Shown piece after piece: positions 1 to 5,572 of a DNA stretch of 7,179 nucleotides (position 1 is the first letter of the stretch; the number at the start of each line of letters is the position of its first letter). The position numbers and the translations under genes were made by a program. This DNA is from an uncultured Bryobacterales bacterium. GTDB taxonomy: Bacteria; Acidobacteriota; Terriglobia; Bryobacterales; UBA6623. The notes beneath the pieces are model-generated. The model made no database searches and was not told the origin of the DNA. It saw nothing but the letters and a program-made list of their open reading frames with translations. The stretch lies in the NCBI GenBank assembly GCA_946887065.1, contig CAMPKL010000175.1, positions 1 to 7,179 of the forward strand. The letters run 5' to 3'.

Positions 1-24
1 CGGCTGCGGTTCTACAATGTTCCT

Positions 25-594
25 GTGCGGTACCTCCTCACCAGACGAACTCCGCCCGTTACGCGAATCCTGCTGATTGAGAGCGGCTCGCGGGAATTGG
101 GCGAAAAAGCCGTCGTCTGCTTGAGCAAGGCCTTTGGCTCCGGCGTTCCGATCGACGTGTTGGGCTGCAGGCGGACGCCCCCATTGGGCGCCGAGACCTA
201 TGGCGACGTGTCCGAGGCCCGCACGCTTTCACGGCGGCTGGCCATTCTGCGCCGGATTCGGCGCGGCGGGTATTCGGTCGCGGGCGTTTTGTCGTCCGGC
301 GATTCGACGATGGCGCTTTGGAAATTGGCGGCGATTATCGTCGTTCCCGCCAAGTTCCTGGTGCTTAATGAGAACGTCGATTTTTTCTGGATCGACCGGG
401 GCCACTGGACCAATGCGGTCGCCTTGCTGCAGCAGCGCAGCGGACTGGGCGGCGAATCCACGGTCCGCTCCATGGCTTGGTTCGCCGCCCTCCCGTTCGC
501 CGCGCTTTTCCTGCTCTGTTACGCAACGTGGGTGCACGTTACCCGAGTACTTCGTTTGCTTTTAGGTATTCGTTGCACGGTTCGCACGAATTAG
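25..594 (+). CDS. Small conserved protein of unknown function, C-terminal membrane segment
   Basis: I cannot assign a function. The 189-residue product opens with a hydrophobic strand and turn (RILLIESGSRELGE, residues 14-27) that looks like the first strand of a Rossmann-type fold. A second strand follows (YSVAGVLSSGDS, about 83-94), then a block reading PAKFLVLNENVDFFWIDR (108-125). A hydrophobic stretch at about 149-169, followed by Arg-rich residues, is probably one transmembrane or membrane-anchoring helix. The NEN..FFWIDR block resembles, from memory, small proteins found near glycosyltransferase genes in Acidobacteriota; this is a weak association. The start is uncertain: GTG 25 has no visible ribosome-binding site and the frame stays open to the window edge, so the true start may lie upstream. 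The stop is 3 nt before the cysteine desulfurase, so the two are probably co-transcribed. Confidence 0.65.
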   Translation: MRYLLTRRTPPVTRILLIESGSRELGEKAVVCLSKAFGSGVPIDVLGCRRTPPLGAETYGDVSEARTLSRRLAILRRIRRGGYSVAGVLSSGDSTMALWKLAAIIVVPAKFLVLNENVDFFWIDRGHWTNAVALLQQRSGLGGESTVRSMAWFAALPFAALFLLCYATWVHVTRVLRLLLGIRCTVRTN

Positions 595-597
595 ATT

Positions 598-1755
598 TTG
601 ACGCTGCCGATCTATCTAGAACATAAGGAGACGACTCGCGTGGACGCACGCGTACTGGAAGCGTTGACGCCCTATTTCTCTGAGATGTTCGGCAATGCCG
701 CGAGCCGCAATCACCCCTTCGGCTGGCGAGCCCGCGAGGCGGTTTCACGGGCCAGAGATCAGGCGGCGGCACTGGTCGGCGCAAGTTCGCGCGAGATCGT
801 TTTTACTAGCGGCGCCACGGAGTCTAACAACCTGGCGATCCGCGGAGCGGTCGAGGCGTCGGGTAGAGCATCGGGGAGGGTCATCACTTGTGCGACCGAG
901 CACAAAGCGGTCCTGGACCCCTGTCTGCGCCTGCGGCGTATGGGGTTTGACGTCGTTGTGCTGCCCGTCGACTCCGACGGACTTCTCGACCCGCAACGAG
1001 TAGCGGACGCGTTGACCGACGACACGCTTCTGGTTTCGGTGATGTACGCCAACAACGAGATCGGCGTGCTGCAGCCGATCCCCCAAATCGGCGCCATCGT
1101 CCGTGAGAAGCGCGCGCTGTTCCACGTCGATGCCGCTCAAGCGGTCGGCAAGGTCGGCGTGGATGTGGAACGCGATGCGATTGACCTGCTCTCGTTGTCG
1201 GCCCACAAATTCTATGGGCCGAAGGGCGTCGGCGCGCTCTACGTCAGAAGGCGGGGCCGCCGCGCGGAGCTAGCCGCGCAGATGGACGGAGGAGGACATG
1301 AGCGCGGGCTGCGATCCGGCACGCTGAACGTGCCTGGCATCGTGGGACTCGGCGCCGCAGGCGACATCGCCCGCCACGAGATGGAAGTTGAGGGACAGCG
1401 GCTTGCCGGCCTCCGCGATCGCTTGAAGGAAAAGCTCTTCGCCGCACTCGATGGTTTACAGGTGAACGGATCACTGAACAGGCGGCTCCCGAACAATCTC
1501 AACGTCAGCTTTGCCGGCGTCGACGGCGAATCGCTGCTGATGGGTTTGGACGACGTGGCTGTATCGAGCGGGTCGGCCTGCACTTCTGAATCTCCCGAGC
1601 CGAGCCACGTCCTTCGCGCCATCGGAGTGCCTGAGAAGCTGGCGCACGCCTCGTTGCGGTTCGGGCTGGGCCGCCAAAACACCGAAGAAGAGATCGACTA
1701 TGCCGCCGAGAAGGTGGCCGCTGTCGTGTCCCGCCTACGGCGGCTTTCCGCCTAG
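598..1755 (+). CDS. iscS: Cysteine desulfurase, IscS/NifS class (PLP-dependent)
   Basis: This enzyme takes sulfur from L-cysteine as a persulfide, giving alanine, and feeds Fe-S cluster assembly and tRNA thiolation in the cytoplasm. The 385 residues cover the whole fold-type I aminotransferase domain. Visible motifs are [12 protein letters not shown] (69-80), TEHKAVLD with cofactor-stacking His102, NNEIGV (152-157), HVDAAQ (176-181), [10 protein letters not shown] with PLP-binding Lys204, [12 protein letters not shown] (231-242), and SGSACTS with catalytic Cys328 in an IscS-type loop. RFGLGR carries the substrate-binding Arg354. Two oddities stand out. The usual N-terminal YLD-x-x-ATTPVD block reads [11 protein letters not shown], and the protein stops at RLRRLSA, lacking the roughly 20-residue tail of E. 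coli IscS that helps contact IscU. TTG 598 is chosen because it keeps the family's PIYL beginning, but a better ribosome-binding site precedes in-frame GTG 640. No iscU, iscR or other Fe-S genes are adjacent, so the exact subclass is unsure. Confidence 0.93.
   Translation: MTLPIYLEHKETTRVDARVLEALTPYFSEMFGNAASRNHPFGWRAREAVSRARDQAAALVGASSREIVFTSGATESNNLAIRGAVEASGRASGRVITCATEHKAVLDPCLRLRRMGFDVVVLPVDSDGLLDPQRVADALTDDTLLVSVMYANNEIGVLQPIPQIGAIVREKRALFHVDAAQAVGKVGVDVERDAIDLLSLSAHKFYGPKGVGALYVRRRGRRAELAAQMDGGGHERGLRSGTLNVPGIVGLGAAGDIARHEMEVEGQRLAGLRDRLKEKLFAALDGLQVNGSLNRRLPNNLNVSFAGVDGESLLMGLDDVAVSSGSACTSESPEPSHVLRAIGVPEKLAHASLRFGLGRQNTEEEIDYAAEKVAAVVSRLRRLSA
625..642 (+). promoter_or_regulatory. Internal Shine-Dalgarno with in-frame GTG inside the desulfurase gene
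   Basis: AAGGAG at 625-630 lies 9 nt before GTG 640, which is in frame with the desulfurase. The annotated TTG 598 has no comparable ribosome-binding site. Starting at 640 would give a 371-residue protein beginning [13 protein letters not shown] and would remove the altered [10 protein letters not shown] segment. Chance occurrence is possible because the AAGGAG falls across Lys-Glu codons. Confidence 0.35.
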
Positions 1756-1767
1756 GACGTTTACCAA

Positions 1768-1847
1768 GGCCCGAGGAGGGGAAACCCTTACTGACGACTC
1801 GGGGGACCGGGAGCGAAACTGACTGCGACCCGGTGTGTATCGGGTCC
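1768..1847 (+). promoter_or_regulatory. Candidate structured leader before the CpaE/TadZ-like gene
   Basis: The 99-nt gap 1756-1854 holds several perfect inverted repeats. CCCGAG (1770-1775) pairs with CTCGGG (1798-1803) and encloses a hairpin AGGG-GAAA-CCCT (1777-1788). ACCGGG (1806-1811) pairs with CCCGGT (1829-1834). GACCCG (1827-1832) pairs with CGGGTC (1841-1846). The last two pairings share bases and cannot coexist, the arrangement expected of a switching leader, and the final stem ends 8 nt before GTG 1855. I do not recognise a known riboswitch class. No poly-U tract follows, so it does not look like an intrinsic terminator. In GC-rich DNA six-base inverted repeats arise easily, so this is a hypothesis. 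Confidence 0.3.
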
Positions 1848-1854
1848 GATCTGC

Positions 1855-2520
1855 GTGCTCACAGCTTTCATTCTTGGGACGAACACTTCCAATGTGGATT
1901 ACTTCCACCGTTGCTGCCTGGGAGTGCGGGATCTGTCCATTCCGCACATTCTGGACATCAAGCCCCCGTTGCATCAACTCGTGCGGATGCTGAACACGCA
2001 CCTGCCGCAGGTCGTCTTTCTCGAGGTCAACGAGCAAGGCGGGTCATTCCAAACAGCGGTGGATATCGTCGTTGCCGCGCCAGGCACGGTGGTGATCGGT
2101 TACGGACCCGAGGCGAGCGACGAGCTCTTAGCCGAAGCCAGGGAGTTCGGCATCGAGGATATCCTGCCGGCGCCGTACCTGGACCGCGACGTATTTGTCG
2201 CCATCCAAAAGGCGATCAAGAGTCCCGGGACTCAGAGGCGTCCCGTCGTTGCCTTTCAGCCAGCTAGCGGCGGCTGCGGATCATCGACGATTGCTCTCAA
2301 TGTCGCCAGCGCCCTGGCAAACCAATTCAATCGCAAGGTGTTGTTGGTCGACGCGGATCTGCGGTCCAGTCCGCTGCCGTTCTGGTTTAACCACGACGCG
2401 GAGCCGACGATCGTGCAAGCCCTGGAGGCTTGCGACAACCTGAGCGAGAAGCTCTGGAAGAAGATGATCTGGACGGACCGCGGCATGGACATGCTGCTGA
2501 CGGTCCGCCGCCGCAGCTGA
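1855..2520 (+). CDS. CpaE/TadZ-like ATPase, N-terminal part up to a frameshift stop
   Basis: This is the N-terminal 221 residues of a CpaE/TadZ-like protein, a family that localises or supports assembly of Tad/Flp-type pili at the inner face of the membrane. Residues 1-122 form an atypical receiver-like domain (TAFILGTN strand, VVFLEVN strand at 53-59, VVIGYG at 79-84). From about 130 a MinD/ParA-type ATPase domain begins: VVAFQPASGGCGSSTIALN (131-149) is the deviant Walker A region, and KVLLVDADLRSSPLPFWF (161-178) carries the A-prime aspartates. Neither lysine of the classical KGGxGKT loop is present. The reading frame ends at TGA 2518-2520 after a run of Arg residues unlike the family. The homologous sequence continues in another frame (see 2497-2545) and then as the CDS at 2551. 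GTG 1855 is the only start candidate after the upstream in-frame stop at 1792 that precedes the first conserved strand. No other tad genes are nearby. Confidence 0.75.
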   Translation: MLTAFILGTNTSNVDYFHRCCLGVRDLSIPHILDIKPPLHQLVRMLNTHLPQVVFLEVNEQGGSFQTAVDIVVAAPGTVVIGYGPEASDELLAEAREFGIEDILPAPYLDRDVFVAIQKAIKSPGTQRRPVVAFQPASGGCGSSTIALNVASALANQFNRKVLLVDADLRSSPLPFWFNHDAEPTIVQALEACDNLSEKLWKKMIWTDRGMDMLLTVRRRS

Positions 2521-2545
2521 TCCACCCGGGCATTATCGTCCTGGG
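2497..2545 (+). other. Two compensating frameshifts in the CpaE/TadZ-like gene
   Basis: In frame with 1855 the protein reads GMDMLLT to about 2502, then VRRRS-stop. From 2502 the neighbouring frame reads GPPPQLIHPGIIVL until 2543, after which the original frame resumes as DFVRMLCVAARRF. Adding one G near 2500-2503 (CGGTCC read as CGGGTCC) and removing one G from the GGG at 2543-2545 restores a single continuous product with no stop. The corrected gene 1855-3024 is 389 residues. Both changes fall in short G runs, typical of base-calling or polishing errors, but a genuine lesion pair cannot be excluded. Confidence 0.75.
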
Positions 2546-2550
2546 ACTTC

Positions 2551-3024
2551 GTGCGGATGTTGTGCGTCGCCGCCCGGCGATTCGTGTCGGTGGTCGTAGA
2601 TCTCCGGGACGTGGTGGAAGACGTCTTCGGCGTGATTCGCGAACGCGCCGACTTCAAGTTCATCGTATGCAATCCGGATCGTATCTCGGCCACGATGGCG
2701 CGGCGGCGCATCGACGAGATGGAAGTGGGCGGCGCCGAGGTCAAGAATCTGGGAATCATCGTGAACAAGGTCGGTCCTAAGCCCTTGGCTAAGGAAAAAG
2801 TGGAGCAGATCGTGCGCCGGCCAGTCGTTCTCGAACTGCCTGTCGACGAAGACCCCAACGCGGAGGTTTCCTTGCTGGATACGCTCCTGCAGCGACGCTC
2901 CAAGATCGTCAAGGGCTATCGCCGGTTAGCGGAAGCCATCGATCAGCAGGTGGTGAACTCGCGACCGCCGGGCATAGCCAAGGCTGCCGAAGAACTCGCG
3001 GCGGGCGCTGTTCGAACGGGTTAG
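2551..3024 (+). CDS. CpaE/TadZ-like ATPase, C-terminal part after the frameshifts
   Basis: This is the second half of the gene that begins at 1855, in the same frame but separated from it by the stop at 2518. It carries the Walker B-like strand FVSVVVDL (residues 11-18 from GTG 2551), then FKFIVCNPD (35-43), equivalent to the 'FLVCTPE' strand of CpaE-type proteins. A long helix with the conserved feel of ARRRIDEMEVGG follows, then NLGIIVNKVG (67-75), the base-contacting strand of MinD-like ATPases, and VVLELPVDED (92-101). GTG 2551 has no clear ribosome-binding site, so an independent protein is unlikely. Read it as residues 233-389 of the restored protein. The gene ends only 7 nt from the stop of the convergent moxR gene, leaving no room for a separate terminator. 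Confidence 0.65.
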   Translation: MRMLCVAARRFVSVVVDLRDVVEDVFGVIRERADFKFIVCNPDRISATMARRRIDEMEVGGAEVKNLGIIVNKVGPKPLAKEKVEQIVRRPVVLELPVDEDPNAEVSLLDTLLQRRSKIVKGYRRLAEAIDQQVVNSRPPGIAKAAEELAAGAVRTG

Positions 3025-3031
3025 CAGCCTG

Positions 3032-4027
3032 TTAGCCGCGCGATTTCCGATTGAGGGACTCTAGAATCACCCGGAGGATGTCGTCCTCTGTCTTGCCCTC
3101 GGCGTGCGCATCGAAGTTGAGGATGATGCGATGGCGCAGTGCGCTGCCGGCCAGGTTGCGCACGTCTTCCTCGGAGACATTCAAGCGGCCTCGAAGCAGC
3201 GCGCGAACGCGGCCGCACTGCAGCAGCGCCTGCACGCCCCGGGGCGAAGCGCCATAGCGCACGTACTTGCGAGCCGCCTCATGGGATTGCGGGCTTTCCG
3301 GCTGTGTGGCCAGAACCAAGTCGATGGCGAAGTCTCGCACGTGCGGAGCGACCAACACGGAGTTCGCTTGGCGGCGAATCTCAAGAACCTGGCCCTGATC
3401 GATCGTCTGCCGGACGCTCGGCTGCTGGGCGGCCAGGGTGCGATCCGCGATCGTCTGCATCTCCGCTCGATCCGGGTAGGGGACGAGGATCTTCAGCAAA
3501 AATCGGTCGAGCTGCGCCTCCGGGAGAGGGTACGTCCCCTCCATTTCAAGCGGGTTCTGCGTGGCCATGACCAGGAAAGGATTTTCGAGCCCATGGGTCT
3601 CGTTGCCGGTAGTCACCGTGCGCTCTTGCATGGCTTCGAGCAGTGCGGACTGCGTGCGGGGCGTCGCGCGGTTGATCTCGTCGGCCAACACTAAGTTGGC
3701 AAAAATGGGGCCCGGCTCAAAACGCAGAGCCCGTTCTCCAGCCGCCCCTCCATGCATCACCATGCTCCCAAGGATGTCGGCCGGCATCAGGTCGGGAGTA
3801 AATTGGATCCGCGAACACTTCAGGTGCATCGCCTCGCCCAGCGTCCTGAGCAGAGTGGTCTTGCCTAGTCCGGGAACGCCTTCGAGCAGCACGTGGCCGC
3901 CGGCAATCAAGGCCGTCAGAACGCCCTCGACCACCTCTTCGTGCCCGACGATAACTTTGCCGATTTCATCCCGAACGCTTTGCAGTTGTTCGGAGACCAT
4001 CGGTAGTGAAGTATTGGGTGCTGCCAT
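3032..4027 (-). CDS. moxR: MoxR-family AAA+ ATPase
   Basis: MoxR ATPases are cytoplasmic AAA+ chaperones that mature or activate partner proteins, often ones with VWA domains or membrane anchors. Numbering from ATG 4027 (331 residues), the motifs are Walker A GVPGLGKT (50-57), Walker B LVLADEINR (112-120), sensor 1 ATQNP (155-159), the MoxR signature YPLPEAQLDRF (166-176), and the sensor 2 region GASPRGVQAL (259-268). The order and length (usually 310-340) fit the family and all nucleotide-binding residues are intact. Two starts are possible. GTG 4033 overlaps the upstream stop as GTGA. ATG 4027 has AAGAG five bases ahead of it, so ATG is preferred. Overlap with the upstream gene implies translational coupling. 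No DUF58 or VWA partner lies downstream, since the next gene converges; the coupled membrane protein is the likely client or partner. Confidence 0.95.
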   Translation of the reverse strand: MAAPNTSLPMVSEQLQSVRDEIGKVIVGHEEVVEGVLTALIAGGHVLLEGVPGLGKTTLLRTLGEAMHLKCSRIQFTPDLMPADILGSMVMHGGAAGERALRFEPGPIFANLVLADEINRATPRTQSALLEAMQERTVTTGNETHGLENPFLVMATQNPLEMEGTYPLPEAQLDRFLLKILVPYPDRAEMQTIADRTLAAQQPSVRQTIDQGQVLEIRRQANSVLVAPHVRDFAIDLVLATQPESPQSHEAARKYVRYGASPRGVQALLQCGRVRALLRGRLNVSEEDVRNLAGSALRHRIILNFDAHAEGKTEDDILRVILESLNRKSRG

Positions 4028-4029
4028 GC

Positions 4030-5514
4030 TCACTCTTGTTTGGAACGGATTTCCCTAAAATAATTTTCTACAAACGTTCGGTAGGCGGCTGGAGCCTCGT
4101 CGCGAACGGCGGCGCCGGCGCCCTCGCGCGGGCCGGCTTGCTGCGGCCTGTAAGGAGTCGCCGCGGAGGAGACTTCGCTGGTGTTGGTCTCGACCAACAC
4201 GTCGCCGCTCAGTTCCTCGGCGCGCTGCAGATAGAACTCCTCCAAGGCCTCGAAGGCGGCTTCTTGCGCCTGCTGCTGCTGGATCTCTTTCGAACCGTCG
4301 CCGTCTCCTGCCGCGCCGGCGGAGTCTCCGTCTCCTTCGCTTCCGGCTCCGCTCTTGGAGCCGCTCCCTTGCGAAGCTTGCTGCGCTCCTTGTTGGGGTT
4401 CTTCGCCTGCCTCCATCGAAGCTTCAGCCGCGGCGCCCTCTCCCTCGGCCGCCTGCTCGCCAGGCTGTTCACCGCTTTGGGGCGATTCCGCGGAGTCGGA
4501 ACTCTGCTCGGCGGCGGAGGTCCCTTGCTGTGCGGACGTCGGGGCCGGTTCGGATGACATGTTCTCGCGGAGTTGCTTCAACGCATCCTTCAGCCGATCC
4601 AACAGGGAGTTCGATTTCTCGCTCCAACTGCTGTCTGCGTCTGCCTTCTGGGGCGAGTCGCCGGGTCGTTGGAGGTTCGATCCCTGCTCGTCCGCCTCAG
4701 TGTTTTGTTCGCCCGCGGGCTTGCCGGACTGCTCGCCAGGCTGCTGGAAATCCATCTCGTCGCCGGCATTCGGCGTCGCATCGAGACCTTCGGCTTCCGC
4801 GATCGACGCTTCTTCCGTGTTCGCGAGCGTCGGATCGAACGCAGAGGCAGTCGGTTCGGCTGCTTCTCTCGCCTCCGCCAATTCTTCTCCGGCGCCAATC
4901 GCCTTGTCGTTAGCCGCGTCCTGGGAATTCTGCTCCAGGTCCGATGCGGAATCCGGCTGTTGTTCGGCTCGAACTTCGCCGGCAAGCAAGGCGGGAGTCA
5001 GCGGCGATTCCAGCGCCAGCGTAGGCGCGACGCTATAGCGGAGTCCGGTCAAAGCAATAACAGAGAGTGCGAGAGCGGCCGCGACCCACACCGCGGGCGT
5101 CGGCTTCAACGGCAAGGCCTCCGCGGCGTCGCGGTCCGCAACGGCGTTTACCGCCAACTCGCGTTGGGCTCTCACCACTTCCGAGGCTTCTTGCGAATCG
5201 CCGGCGAAATGGTACGCCGTGGAGACTTGGTCGTTCGATTTCCACTCGCGATCGAGACTGCGCGCGATCTCGTAGTTCGATAACCGCGACATACGCCAAG
5301 ATGCCGCCGCCGCGGCCGCGCCGCCAATGGCGCCAAGCCACAGCAGGGACGCGGGGAACCAAGAGGTGCCAACCAGCAGGAGCGCCGCCCCGCTAGCCAA
5401 GGCGACGGACAGACCCAGTGCGGCGGCGTTTAGCGGACGCTGCATCTGAGCGGACTTGTAGCCCTGGGCTACCGCCCGGTCCACGGCGTCCGTTGCAAAG
5501 TTTGATGAACCCAT
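4030..5514 (-). CDS. Membrane protein with long acidic disordered segment, MoxR partner (DUF4175-like)
   Basis: This is an uncharacterised protein coupled to moxR. Numbered from ATG 5514 (494 residues), it has two adjacent hydrophobic helices at about 30-50 and 53-72. The conserved-looking block RLSNYEIARSLDREWKSNDQ (77-96) and VSTAYHF follow, then a third helix at 140-159. A roughly 240-residue tract (about 179-417) rich in Glu, Gln, Ser, Gly and Ala comes next, with few hydrophobics apart from an island LLDRLKDALKQLRENM (304-319). The C-terminus regains order: EEFYLQRAEELSGDVLVE (425-442), TPYRPQ, and APAAYRTFVENYFREIRSKQ at the end. The layout recalls the DUF4175 family of MoxR loci, by resemblance only. 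QPGEQ is encoded by a 15-base direct repeat (4453-4467 and 4729-4743). TTG 5538 would add 8 residues but overlaps a TATAAT box, so ATG is preferred; neither has a good ribosome-binding site. Confidence 0.8.
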   Translation of the reverse strand: MGSSNFATDAVDRAVAQGYKSAQMQRPLNAAALGLSVALASGAALLLVGTSWFPASLLWLGAIGGAAAAAASWRMSRLSNYEIARSLDREWKSNDQVSTAYHFAGDSQEASEVVRAQRELAVNAVADRDAAEALPLKPTPAVWVAAALALSVIALTGLRYSVAPTLALESPLTPALLAGEVRAEQQPDSASDLEQNSQDAANDKAIGAGEELAEAREAAEPTASAFDPTLANTEEASIAEAEGLDATPNAGDEMDFQQPGEQSGKPAGEQNTEADEQGSNLQRPGDSPQKADADSSWSEKSNSLLDRLKDALKQLRENMSSEPAPTSAQQGTSAAEQSSDSAESPQSGEQPGEQAAEGEGAAAEASMEAGEEPQQGAQQASQGSGSKSGAGSEGDGDSAGAAGDGDGSKEIQQQQAQEAAFEALEEFYLQRAEELSGDVLVETNTSEVSSAATPYRPQQAGPREGAGAAVRDEAPAAYRTFVENYFREIRSKQE

Positions 5515-5537
5515 GAGACTGCGCCGAAGACTTCTCA

Positions 5538-5543
5538 ATTATA
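5538..5543 (-). promoter_or_regulatory. Candidate -10 box (TATAAT) for the membrane protein-moxR pair
   Basis: A perfect TATAAT reads 5543 to 5538 on the minus strand, in otherwise GC-rich sequence between the M61 stop and the membrane-protein gene. Transcription from it would begin near 5531, leaving a leader of about 16 nt before ATG 5514. No good -35 hexamer is seen at 16-18 nt (the sequence there is ACCGAT-like). The second and third genes may therefore have their own promoter or may simply be read through from the peptidase gene. Confidence 0.35.
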
Positions 5544-5572
5544 GGGGGCGATAAGCAGCGATCGGTCCCTCG

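Noticed and set aside
2..76. Possible C-terminal tail of an upstream gene (ends MFLCGTSSPDELRPLRESC)
   Set aside because: It looks faintly coding, but only about 24 codons are visible with no motif, and it overlaps the start of the first gene; too little to annotate.
1833..2267. Open frame of 144 codons overlapping the start of the CpaE/TadZ-like gene
   Set aside because: It is a different frame of the same segment with no recognisable motif, while the 1855 frame shows receiver-like and P-loop features.
3016..3040. Direct repeat GTTAGC between the convergent genes as a bidirectional terminator
   Set aside because: The copies are direct, not inverted, and the gap between the two stops is only 7 nt; no hairpin forms.
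3104..3694. Open frame of 196 codons on the + strand opposite moxR
   Set aside because: It lies wholly antisense to a gene with every AAA+ motif intact, its translation shows no recognisable motif, and long antisense frames are expected in GC-rich coding DNA.
4453..4743. 15-base direct repeat (4453-4467 and 4729-4743) as a mobile or recombination site
   Set aside because: Both copies encode QPGEQ in frame within a low-complexity protein region, so shared protein composition explains them.
4355..5283. Two overlapping + strand open frames of 227 and 236 codons
   Set aside because: They are antisense to the acidic low-complexity region; their Ser/Cys- and Arg-rich translations are complements of Glu/Gln/Ser/Gly/Ala codons.
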